Of a DNA stretch of 64,000 nucleotides, positions 46,894-57,340 are shown one piece after another. The position numbers were made by a program, and so were the translations under genes. Source of the stretch: Lonicera japonica (lineage: Eukaryota; Streptophyta; Magnoliopsida; Dipsacales; Caprifoliaceae); the NCBI GenBank assembly GCA_021464415.1, contig CM038471.1, positions 10,567,386 through 10,631,385 of the forward strand, in the 5' to 3' direction. Numbering within the stretch: position 1 is the first letter of the stretch; the number at the start of each line of letters is the position of its first letter. Under the pieces are notes generated by a model that saw nothing but the letters and a program-made list of their open reading frames with translations, had not been told where the DNA came from and made no database searches.

Positions 46894-47490
46894 CTTTATC
46901 ATCCGCTTTATATTGTCTGATATAGGTGAATAATCATCGTCGTCGTCGTCATCATCGTCTTCGTCGTCATCTTTGAATACTAGACGGACCCCCCACTTTT
47001 TCACCACTAGCGTGTCTGGGCTTAATGATCTAATATCTACCTCAATACTACCACGCTTGTACCAACTGCAATAAATGCAAGAACGAGAAATGTTTACACC
47101 TCGGTAGCCCATAATTGTATGCTCCAGGCCAGTAATGTTGTTTGTGTCCCTGAGGTAAATTGCTTTTTTCTGTATTGAGTGGTAATGACCAGGCTCCGTG
47201 AACGATAACTCCACTCCGACAACCGTAATTGGGCCATCATGTCGCAGGCCCGACCAGCGTAAATGCCCACGATGGCGATTTTCGTCATCGAACTTAGCCA
47301 ATTTACATGATTTGACTTTATTTACGACTTCCAAAATGACAAAAAAGCTATACCCCTTGATTTTAGGATTCTGAGGAAGCTTCAACGAAACTGAATGGTC
47401 CGTAAAAGTGTGATTGCAAAACCACTCTGGAATAGCTCTTCCCGGGAGTATGATGTTTTCAGGGATACTTCTAAAGCGGTACATCGTTCT
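46891..47490 (-). CDS. TNL exon 5: post-LRR C-JID domain and acidic tail
   Basis: It begins after GTGCAG with ILPGRAIPEWFCNHTFTDHSVSLKLP, the C-terminal jelly-roll/Ig-like (C-JID) signature found after LRRs in TNLs and needed for ligand recognition in characterised members. It ends in a run of about 12 acidic residues encoded by a trinucleotide-like tract (about 46940-46975) and the residues NIKRMIK. The stop TGA is the first three bases of the LTR at 46893-45310. Confidence 0.9.
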   Translation of the reverse strand, partial: RTMYRFRSIPENIILPGRAIPEWFCNHTFTDHSVSLKLPQNPKIKGYSFFVILEVVNKVKSCKLAKFDDENRHRGHLRWSGLRHDGPITVVGVELSFTEPGHYHSIQKKAIYLRDTNNITGLEHTIMGYRGVNISRSCIYCSWYKRGSIEVDIRSLSPDTLVVKKWGVRLVFKDDDEDDDDDDDDDYSPISDNIKRMIK

Positions 47491-50109
47491 CTGCACGTAC
47501 CAAGATAATAAAGTATTGTTGTTCAATCAGTAAAAACATTATATGCATATATACATATAGTCATGCTCCAGAAAAGGCTCCCTTCTTTTAACTAAAAAAC
47601 AGACTTTCCCTTTTGAGGGGGTAAATGATTAAATTTTTTTGATGAAATTTGGTGGGTATGATCTCCATGATGACTAAATAATTCCACGAAACGTCATCAA
47701 AAAATTCAACTGAAAAGTAGGTGATCTAAAAATCTAAAATTTCAAAAGTCGAAATGGATGCAGGTATATCAATCCTTTTATGACAATTTTCCATCATAAA
47801 AACATTTGGGGAGTGTTTTTTATGATGCAAAATCGTCATAAAAAGGACCAGTCCGTACGGACTGGTCCACACCTAATCCTTCTCGTATAATATATATTAC
47901 ATATATACTCACACCAAAAATACATATGTATATGTTTATATAGAAGTTAATAAAGAACCTCAAGCTTTCGCTGCAACAATGTACTAGCTACAATCTCATT
48001 CTCTCCATAATCGAGCAATTTCCTGCAATTTTGGAACCAAAAATACCCTACTTTGCATGTGGCAAATCGATCCGCAGAGACTCTTAATGATACACAGTCA
48101 TTTGCAAACAATCTCCTTATTCTCGACGGAAGCTCTGGCAGCTCTCGAAGCATTTCGCAACGATTCAACACAAGGTGTGCAAGTTGAGAAAGTTGAATGA
48201 GGCTTGGTAGATTTTCAAATTTGTTTCCTCCGAGATGCAACTCTTTCAAAGAGAACAATGACCCAAGACCACTGGGGCTTGCTAACAAATTGCAGTCAGT
48301 GAGATCTAGCTGTGTTAACGAAGTTAAACCCCAAATTGGAGGCAACACCAAACTCCTTGTGGTTTTTTGACATTTACTGAGTTGAAACAAAAACTGGAAA
48401 ACTGAAGTCGGTGATTGAGATGAGCTCTTGCAGTAGGAGAAGACCTTGAGATTTTTCAAACATTGAATGGAGGGGGGTAGCTCTGTTACAGCAGTTCCAT
48501 CTAAAAGAAGCTCCTCTAGACATTCTAAATTCCCCATCTCCTCTGGTAATTTTTCAAGTTTTGAGCATCCCGAGAGAATGAGTGACTGTAGACGTTTTAG
48601 CGTCCAAAGGGTACTCGGAATAATCTCAAGATTTTTGCACTCACGTAAATCTATCAAAACAAGGTTGCGGATGAAACCAATAGACAAGGGTAGCTCTACT
48701 ATATCAGTTTCTCTTAAATGTAGCTGCAATAATTTGTCCATATTTTCACGGACCTCCGGGAACTTTTGAAGATTGACGCATCTAGAAAGATTGAGAACCT
48801 CAAGAGATTCCCAGTGAATATCTTCTGGAAGGCTTCTAAGTTTCTCACACCCAAACAAATTTAAGAAAACAAGCTTTTTAAAAAATCCAATAGACATGTC
48901 AACCTTTACCAAACTCGTACACCCTTGAAGATTAAGTTCCTTAAGATTACAGGCCTCTCCCAAGTGTGAAATCCTTACTAGGTTTCGCGAATAACTAAGG
49001 TCGACATATTTAAGCTTTTTAAGCTTCTTCTTCTGTTATATATGAACAGGAAAAAAAATTAGTTGGGAGAAAAAAAATTAACCACATGTTTTATATTATT
49101 TTATTCAGTCGAGGTACGTACCGAATTAACTAAACCAAGCAAATTGGATTTATTTTTCTCTTGTAACATGTATTAATTGTATCACCATATTCTATTTTTA
49201 TTTATTTTTTATTTTGTTTATTCTATGCTTGGTTTTATCTTTTTTCATACTCCTTCGACCTAAAATTAATTAAGAGCTCGGCTCTATCTTTCAATAAATT
49301 ATAAATTAAGAGAGTATGTACCAAATCTCATAATAGATTGTATACTACTCTTATTGTTTTCTTCTATGAACCACACATGTACGTAGGTGTGGGGTGTATT
49401 GACTTGAAAAATCTCAAAAAAAAAAGATACAAAAATAGATAACCACCACCAACACCAATGATAATATATAATAGAGTAATGTTTTATTTTTTAATCTTTT
49501 AAAATATGATAACATTAGTAGTTAGTAATATGAAAGGCGGATTCAGTGGTAAGCTGACCACAACTTTTTTGTTGAACTGCTTATGGCTACTTATTTAACA
49601 TTTCAGCCCATCATAGCACTATCCATGTTCTTTATTAACAAGTATTGTATTTAGAAACTTATTTTTCTCAAATTAATATATCACTTTCTTTTATGAACAT
49701 CTCAAATTAAAAGTCTCAGTATTTTGTGCCAAACATAATATAAGTATAAAAGTCAAAGTAAAGATCCTAATTCAAGACAAAAAGTATCGGTCTCAGTCTA
49801 GTATATCACTCGTGCCTGCCTTAAACTTATATATGTATTAATTTAGATGTAATCTTTTGCCCCAAACTTATAAAGTAATACTCTGACTTTTAAAAGTTTT
49901 AAAATATAATATTTTGTTTATAATATGACAAAGTCGATAAATACAGCTAGACTCCGGAAAGAGTTTCATTGTTTTAACTAAAGGAAGGACTCCTTTTTTG
50001 AAGGGGTAAATGGTAAGTTATGGATGAATTTTGGTGGGGGTGATCTTCATGATGAGTACATTAATTCCCACCAAATTTCAGAAGAAAATTCAACAAAAGG
50101 CCGGAAATT

Positions 50110-50152
<43 letters not shown>

Positions 50153-53100
50153 CAATCTTTAGTTCACCTACTTCCTAATTAAATTTTTTGATGAAATTTG
50201 GTAGAGTTGATTTGCTCATCATGGAGATCATCCAAATTTCATCTAAAAATTCAACCCTTTACCCTGTCAAAATAGGAAATCCGTTATTTAGTTAAAAGAA
50301 AGAAACCTTTTTTGGAGCTTGACTGTATAAATCTATATCTACTCTTTGTTGAATCTTAAAATTTCAAATTAGATTGGTAAAGCATAATTTTTACTCTTTT
50401 TCATATAAAATATTTTTAAGATGTTAGCTGCTGCAAATAATTTGGTAACGTAACTTACAAAAAGTTCTGTCTTTATAGCTGGGGTGGATGAGCATGTCAA
50501 GGCTGATGTTTGGGACAGAGTTGCAAAGTCTACCTGTTAAATATCTAGGTATTCAACAAAAATCTATATCTACTCAATGGTTGTTGTATTACTAAATATC
50601 TTGTAATTGTGTAGTTTTGATCAAATAATATTCAAATTTTACCAAACAAAAAAATATATATAGTAAGCATTGTTATATTTTTCAATTCCAATTTTCACCT
50701 TATTATCTTTGGTTCTTTTCCTCAAAATATGAAAGTAAAATTTACGGAAGTCTCAACCCTTGAGAATTGCTTTGTACTTTTTTCTAGTTTTTCTAACTTA
50801 AATCGCCTTCTATTTTAATCATTCTAGCATGTGATGTGCACAAGAAACTAGCTTAGTGTACAGTGTGACATAATTGATGTACCAAATTCTACTATAGAAA
50901 AAAAAATTATTCTTAACCATATATTGATTAGGTTAAAGTTATGGCATAATTATTTAGAAAAGTATTAAAATCGAAATGAATACGTACTTAATTTTGAGAT
51001 GGAAAGAGGAAGGGAATATATATTATATAATTTTGAAACTTTTACCTTTCTTGCCTCCCAAAGTTGTTTAAGCCTGCTGTGATGTAGTCGAAGTCCAACG
51101 AGAACATATGCTTCAAACATTGGTGGCAGAGAATTTGAAGGATATTTGTCCCAATCAATCCACCGTAGCTCATCAGGAAGATAATCAGGACCTTTAGGAA
51201 TGCAGGTGTAATGAATTTCGAGTAATCTTAGTTTGGCCATCTTTCTAAAGGCTTCCGCCCCCATTTCAATTTTGTATTCTTGTTCGTGGGGATCCAGCAG
51301 TATGCCTTCAATGTTTTCTGTACCCTAACAACCACAAATAAACATAATTCGGTATATATAATTAGTGACTGAAGAAACATATACATGTACATATCACTAT
51401 TAATACATTCATTTCTTATTATATTTACTTCTGCTTAATTACAATTCAAATGAAGGATCGAAGATTATAGTTTAAAGAACTTCTCACCGTGCTTCTTGTT
51501 AATACTCGTTGAACATCGTTGGTATCCCACAATCTGCTATACTTCCTAGGCTCTTGAGGAAAATTCTGACGAACAATATGCCGACCCATTTCTCGTATTA
51601 ATTGATGCATACAAACCCAACCATCTGAACAATGTATCAATGATTGATGAACGAGAATAGGTATGGAAGACCCCGGGTAAAAGTCAAAACTTTCAAGTAT
51701 TCTTGTTACATGTTCTTTGTGCCTTTGTTCGAAGAAACATGCAATATCTAGGAAGGTATTTTGTATGATTTTTTCTAAACCGTCAAAACCTACTTTTAGT
51801 TTCTTAAGGATATTGCCATTAGGGCCTACTTTCCTTAGTTTTCGTAATGAATCTTTCCAAAAATCCAAGCCTTCATCACATAATGCGGAACCCAAGACTT
51901 CAAGAGCTAAAGGAAGGCCTTCACAATAATCTATAACTTGAATTGAGAGCTCCTCGAAATCTTTTGTAGGACACATATCATTAAAGGCCTTCCATCGGAA
52001 AAGCTTAGTAGCTTCAACGTAATCTAATACACCCAGCTCATGTATTTGGACCTCATTACGCCCAACAAACAGTTTTCTATCCCTAGTTGTTATTATAATT
52101 CTACTCCTTAGACCAAACCACTCATGACTTCCAGCTAACGCTTCTAATTGCTCTGAACTATCAACATCGTCAAGAACAAGAAGAACCCTTCTAGTCCGCA
52201 GCCTTGTCTTCATTAGTGCAATTCCATGCATTTCACTCGTTATCTGCAGATCCTTCACCCCCAGGGTTTTGGAAAGAAGGTGTCGCTGTAAACTTCTAAG
52301 ACCGTCCTTCTTTGACGCTTCTCCAACTTCATCAAGAAAACAGGAAACATCAAATTGATCTTCAATTTGACGATAAACGGCCCTTGCTAAAGTTGACTTG
52401 CCTATCCCATTCAATCCCCATATGCCAACAGTCCGAACAACATTGGACTCTTCACCCAACAAAGAAGTCACCTTCTCTATACGAGACTTCATTCCAAATA
52501 GAACCTTATCTTCAACTTTAATTTTAGATGGGAGTTTACTCCAAATCTCTTGGACAATTCGGTCGATAAATTTCGATTCATGCCTGTAGATTATAAAGGA
52601 TGTTAATAAGAAAATATAGTAAAGAAACACAAAACGATTATATATGACATGGTTTGTTTTTTGGGGTTCAACATTTTTAGAAACTTTATTCTATTTAAAT
52701 TAACTTAATTACTAATACTATGTTTTTTATATAATTAGAGGGAAAAAATTGGTATTACCACTATTTCTTCACAATATTAAAGCCGCAACCTTACCTAATA
52801 TATAAGATACAATTTATGACTTAGGTCCAATCAAACGGCATCCTTAAGGTGGGGTGAGTTTATTAAGTCTTCAGAACTTAAGAGTTATGTTAAGTATTTG
52901 GATCTGAAACATATTTAAAACCTCATAATTCTGAATGGACCACCATTTAAGACTTAAAGTGCAATCAAAGGGCACCTTAAATCAATAAATAATAGAAAAT
53001 ACATATACATATATATATAACTAGCTCTTGTGCGCGTGCGTTGCACGTGGCTTTAGTGTTTGATAAAGGTTATTAGTCTTAGTAATAAATATGTAAAAAG

Positions 53101-53560
53101 AATTGGTTAATAAAGTAAAAAAAAAAGGTTCTATCCAAAGCAAAAGCTTGATAAATATATAACAAATAAACCAAAAACAATAATATCAAGTGTAGAATGT
53201 AATTTAAAATTGTAAGAGAATGGTATAATCAATTAGGTGTATTAAAATTGTTGCGCCAGATTTCCGCGGGTGGCCCAGAATAAACCTGTATTGACGTATA
53301 TTATATAATAAGTACATTTATTATTAGTTTAATTAATTGTGTTTTTGCTTTAACCAATTGACAAGGAAATTAATCAAATTTAAAGTGTACACAACCAATA
53401 ATAATAAAAATCACTAACCAATAAAAACACTATTGTCGACCATTAACCAATAAAAAAACACTAACCAATAAAATAGTAAAAAAATTTTATTTACGCAGAC
53501 ATAGAACTATTGTCAACATAAAAAAATTATAAAAACACTAACTAATATCCATTGTTCATT

Positions 53561-53630
<70 letters not shown>

Positions 53631-55092
53631 TATGTTCGAAGAGAGAGAACGAACAGTGTATATTTCAAGAAGCTGGTAATCTATCTTGTATTTTTTGATA
53701 TGGCTTATGTGTGTATATATAAGTTTGAGAATTGAAATTGTAGTTGAAATAAATTAGGATGTATTGTAAGAGATGTAATATCATTGGAAGAGTAGAGAAA
53801 CCAAAATAAGTAGAGTTTAAACCAAATTAATATGATATCACCGTGAATTTGATTTTGAGTAGAAGATTTTAATTCTATTTTGAGTAGAATAAAAGGAGTA
53901 TAAGAAATAATTTTGTTTATTTTTTATTTTTTATTTTATTTTGAGTAGTACAACGTGATTTTCATTAGTAGAATAATTTGATACATGATTTTCATTAATA
54001 TAGTAATTTGATACTATTACGAATTTCATTTTGAGTAGAAGACATAAAATATATAATTTTTTTCATTAGTAGAGTAATCTGATACTATTGTGAATTTCAT
54101 TTTGAGTATAAGACATAAAATACATAATTTTATTTTGAGTATGTAGCACAACTTGGTTTTCATTAGTAGAATAATTTGATTTTGAGTAGTACAACGTGAT
54201 TTTCATTAGTAGAATAATTTGATACATGATTTTCATTAGTAGAGTAATTTATTGTGAATTTCATTTTGAGTAGAAGACATAAATACATAACTTTTTTCAT
54301 CAGTAGAGTAATTTGATAATATTGAGAATTTCATTTTGAGCAGAAGACATAAAATACATTATTTTATTTTATTTTTATTTTTAGTACACCGTGACTTTCA
54401 TTTTGAGTATGAGATTTTAATTTTAGAATAAAAGGGTATATTTGTCCATACAAAAAAGGGAAAGACACTTAAAGTTATTTGTGCTTTTATATATAGTATA
54501 GATTAATATTAATTATGAAGTATGAGCATAGAGGAGTAGGATTAGTTTACCCATTCGCAGTTTTGTCCAATTCCAATCCAGACAAGTTTGCTGCTTCTTT
54601 AAGAGTTTTTTCCCAGATTTGAACCCTGTCCGAGTTGTGTTTGCGAAATATTTCTCCAAAATGCCCTTTCTGCTCCCGTACATCCAAAGGCTTGACGTCG
54701 TAGAAGATTGGGATAACTGTTTGTCCCTTTGGTGATTTACGACTGCATTCCATGATCTTCACAAGCTCATCTAAACACCACCATGAAGAAGCATAGTTTT
54801 TGGAGAAAACGACAACAGCAAAGCTCGATTCCTCGATGGCTTTGGGGAGGGCAGGTGGGATTGACTCCCCTGTCTCGAGCCTCTCGTCGTCCTTGAATGT
54901 GTAGATGCCACTCCTTTTAAGAGCAGAGTAGAGATGATCAACGAAAGTCTTCCTAGTATCTTCCCCTCGAAAGCTTAAGAATACATCGTACTTCCACCTA
55001 TGAATATGATGAACTTCTGCTGAAGAGGAAGAAGAAGAAGAAGCAGAATTAGCAGCAGCTTCAACTTCCGAAACCTCTTCAATTTCTACCAT
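46891..55092 (-). CDS. TIR-NBS-LRR (TNL) disease-resistance protein, 5 exons, 1196 aa
   Basis: This is an intracellular NLR immune receptor. Exons on the minus strand: 55092-54551, 52583-51488, 51324-51046, 49032-47959 and 47490-46891. All have GT-AG junctions, all phases agree, and the total is 3591 nt with no internal stop. Order: Ser-rich N terminus, TIR (about 34-175), NB-ARC (about 210-480), linker, LRRs, C-JID-type domain and an acidic tail. The TIR Glu (E109 in CLDEL) is the NADase catalytic position. The P-loop is GLNGIGKS (237-244). In place of MHD it has MHQ. An in-frame TAA precedes the ATG by a few codons. Introns are 1967, 163, 2013 and 468 bp; intron 1 carries a Helitron and intron 3 a foldback element. 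The stop TGA comes from an inserted LTR. It appears intact; specificity is unknown. Confidence 0.93.
47845..47868. repeat. 24-bp perfect palindrome in TNL intron 4
   Basis: The sequence is the 12-mer GGACCAGTCCGT followed by its exact reverse complement. It sits next to a MITE-like segment (47570-47840). Confidence 0.85.
47959..49032 (-). CDS. TNL exon 4: leucine-rich repeats
   Basis: These 358 codons hold about a dozen LRRs of the plant-specific type, for example LKKLKYVDLSYSRNLVRI, LKELNLQGCTSLVKV, LQSLILSGCSKLEKLP and LTQLDLTDCNLL. The acceptor is AACAG|AAGAAG and the donor CTTGAG|GTTCTT. The last repeats give way to the family's ELPSRIRRLFANDCVSL region. Confidence 0.93.
49945..50330. 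mobile_element. Foldback/MITE-like inverted repeat in TNL intron 3
   Basis: The left arm (TTTTAACTAAAGGAAGGACTCC... about 49972) and the right arm (TTAGTTAAAAGAAAGAAACC... about 50295) are imperfect inverted copies of ~110 bp around a microsatellite. A relative with the same left arm occurs at 47570-47720 in intron 4. No target-site duplication could be fixed. Confidence 0.55.
50111..50152. repeat. (AC)n(AT)n microsatellite
   Basis: Nine AC units run into about twelve AT units inside the foldback element of intron 3. Confidence 0.95.
51046..51324 (-). CDS. TNL exon 3: linker to LRR
   Basis: These 93 codons contain GTENIEGILLDP, AFRKMAKLRLLEIHYT, ELRWIDWDKYPSNSLPP and SRLKQLWEARK. This is the characteristic short TNL exon joining NB-ARC to the repeats. 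The acceptor is TTAG|GGTAC and the donor AAAG|GTAAA. Confidence 0.93.
51488..52583 (-). CDS. TNL exon 2: NB-ARC nucleotide-binding domain
   Basis: Motifs in order: P-loop GIWGLNGIGKSTLARAVY, RNBS-A region FDVSCFLDEVGEAS, kinase-2 RRVLLVLDDVDSSEQL, RNBS-B SRIIITTRDRKL, GLPL box CEGLPLALEVLGSAL, RNBS-D NTFLDIACFF, and MHQLIREMGRHIVRQ at the MHD position. The acceptor is CTACAG|GCATG and the donor ACG|GTGAG. The domain acts as an ADP/ATP switch. Confidence 0.95.
53021..54502 (-). mobile_element. Helitron copy B, complete non-autonomous, in TNL intron 1
   Basis: On the minus strand it starts TCTATACTATATATAAAAGC after A (54503) and ends CTAG before T (53020), as Helitrons insert between A and T. 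Near the 3' end is the hairpin CGTGC-AAC-GCACG followed by CGCACAAGAGCTAG. It is 1482 bp with no coding frame. It lies 47 bp from the exon-1 donor. It aligns with split copy A (32442-32809 plus 43554-44584) and shows the LINE's empty site. Confidence 0.92.
53563..53630. repeat. (AAT)n microsatellite in Helitron copy B
   Basis: This is about 22 units, longer than in copy A, showing independent expansion or contraction since the copies separated. Confidence 0.95.
54551..55092 (-). CDS. TNL exon 1: TIR domain
   Basis: It encodes residues 1-180 plus two bases. TIR motif 1 is YDVFLSFRGEDTRKTFVDHL, then GIYTFKDDERLETGESI, VVFSKNYASSWWCLDEL with catalytic Glu, and VIPIFYDVKPLDVREQKG. An extra N-terminal extension of ~33 residues has a Ser run (18-24). 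The donor is AATGG|GTAAAC. Confidence 0.95.
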
Positions 55093-55200
55093 ACTAGCTT
55101 TTGCTTAATTTTAAAGCTTAAGCTTCAGTGAGTGATCGAGTGAGTGAGAAAAAGAAGATATATATATATATGTGGGTCGATGGGAACAGATTCAACTCTC
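55093..55200 (-). promoter_or_regulatory. TNL promoter region
   Basis: On the minus strand a TATATATATATA run (55172-55159) lies ~70-80 bp before the ATG, followed by a CT-rich leader with TCACTCACTCGATCACTCACTG. This suits a TATA box and 5' UTR. No W-box cluster was noted. Confidence 0.45.
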
Positions 55201-55305
55201 TTGGATCAGTCTCAACTAAAACTTAAGAATAACAACTCCTCTACTACTAGTCTTGCTCAATCTTAATCTATCGCTAGCTAGAAAATATGAGCTACTACTT
55301 CTCTA

Positions 55306-55645
55306 CTACTGCTCCCTTCTTTTATAGTACAATTCTAGTGACAGTGGGAAACTTCCTGGAACCTGTGCGGAACGCACTAATTTAGAGGTGCTATGGCGAA
55401 TCCGAAAATTGGCCAACCGAATCAAACCGACTTGGACCGATTTGTGAAAAACCAAACCAAAAAAAACCAAAGCCGAATAAGTTTGATTTGAGTTTAGAGT
55501 GTGCCGGTGCAAAATCAAACCGAACGGAACTATAAACAAAACCACTTCATTTTAAGTTTATTTTTGAGCTCCTCATTAAATTACAGTGACTCCTTTGTAC
55601 TATTTAACTTTTACCTATTCAATTACAAACATATTATATTGTAAG
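55306..55645. repeat. Dispersed repeat, copy 1, upstream of the TNL gene
   Basis: It matches 55968-56310 over about 300 bp (GACAGTGGGAAACTTCCTGGA / GACATTGGGAAATTTCGTGGA; TTTATTTTTGAGCTCCT-ATTAAATTACA). It is a direct duplication with ~80-85% identity by eye. Minus-strand frames inside are not genes. Confidence 0.75.
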
Positions 55646-55967
55646 GTGGATCTTATTTTGTGTTCCAATTGTGCTCATGTGTAAAATTTAAAAATACCAA
55701 TGAAAATTATACAAATTGAATGTATCATTATATGTATTGTTCAATAGTTTTGTACGAAAATTTTTTATACGTAATTTCATAGTCTCAATGGATCTTATTT
55801 TGTACCTCTTGATGATTAGATTTCAAATATATAAATTCTATTAAAAATTAATTTTTAGATTTTTAGTTATATCATTTTAAAATTTTGTAAAAAATTAAAG
55901 AGAGAGGAAGATGATATGGATGTGTAAATTGGAGCCTGCTAGAGATCCTCCTATACTTGGCCCACTA

Positions 55968-56310
55968 TTTACTGCTCCTCATTTATAGTATTGTTCTTTT
56001 GACATTGGGAAATTTCGTGGATCCTGCACAGACGTGCTTATTAGAGGTCTTATGAAGAATTCGAAAATTGACCAACCGAACCAAACTGATATGTGAAAAA
56101 CCGAATTGAAAAAAAATCAAAACCGAATAAATTTGGTTTGGGTTTGGAGTGTACCAATGCAAAATTGAACTGAACAGAACCATATGCAAAAACACGTCAA
56201 TTCAAGTTTATTTTTGAGCTCCTGATTAAATTACAATGACTCCTTTGTACTATTTAATTTTTACCCATAAGGGACAAATTGTATTCAATTACAAACAGTT
56301 TGTATTGTAC
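55968..56310. repeat. Dispersed repeat, copy 2
   Basis: This is the partner of 55306-55645, same orientation, 662 bp away. A third, shorter echo of the CCGAACCAAA motif occurs around 56600-56720. Confidence 0.75.
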
Positions 56311-56989
56311 AGTGGCTCCTGATTGAGCATTTGACTTCGTTATTACAAAGACCCATCCCTTTGGTTAATTACATACTTACAGAGTTACAGTGGCTAGGGG
56401 ATTGGGACAATTGGCTTCATTGGCAATCTGATTGCCACTGTTTTGAAATATATGCTTTTGTACTAATAATATTTTGATTTGCAGCAGGTATACGTGCAGT
56501 GTGTATTAATAATGTTGTGATCCGCAACAAGTTATATACTTATTCAATTCATATTACCTTATTTTTTATTTTATTTAAAAAAAAAGAAAAATTAAAAATT
56601 GAATAGAATCGAACCAAAAAGTGTGATCCAGGTTTGAGTTTTGAGGATTCAAAAACAGAACCAAATTCGGTTTGAGTTTGAGTCTTCATAATTCCTACCC
56701 CAACCAAAACCGAAAACAAAAACACACCTACAATACTTATTTGTGTTCAGAAAAAAAAAATTCCTGTTTTACTATTATTAAACGTGGCCCACTACTTACC
56801 ATCTTGGATACAAGTTACAACTCTAAGTCGACAAAGAGTCCTACAAGTGAAATCCCAGCGTTGCGATTGAGGATTAGTCAAGCTGTATGAAAGTTGGCCC
56901 AAACTCCTATACGTCTATTTTGAAGAGAATATTCAACCAAAATAATAAATGCATCATTGGCTTATTTTTATGAAATAAATTGACTGCAC

Positions 56990-57340
56990 ATAATTATCAA
57001 GAGCTGACTTCAAAATTGCTTCTTTGCATTTCATACACGCTTAAAATAATTGTACATTATGACTATATTGTATTGCGTGTAAATATGAATATAATTTGTA
57101 AGCGCGTCTACAAAATCACATCTTTACACATCTCATACACGCTTAAAATAATTGTATATTATTACTATGTTTTATTGCATGCGTGTGTAAAGGTTGCAAG
57201 AGAGTTCTATTTGCAAACGAAATTTAAGACAATGCGTACATGAGAAAACATAGTAGAACTTCTTGCAACGTTCTAAAAAAACTATAACGTACATAACTTC
57301 TTGCAACGTTAAAAAACGTTAGATATGAGATCAAATTTGA
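56990..57340. repeat. Old dispersed repeat with an internal ~100-bp duplication
   Basis: CATACACGCTTAAAATAATTG occurs at about 57031 and 57133. The following TTGCAA-TCTATTTG-AAACGAAATTTAA segment recurs near 58270 and 60830, defining a family of at least three members here. Confidence 0.65.

Noticed and set aside
49033..51045. A break in the TNL gene between linker and LRR exons
   Set aside because: Donor and acceptor signals and phase agree; the 2-kb gap is an intron carrying a foldback element.
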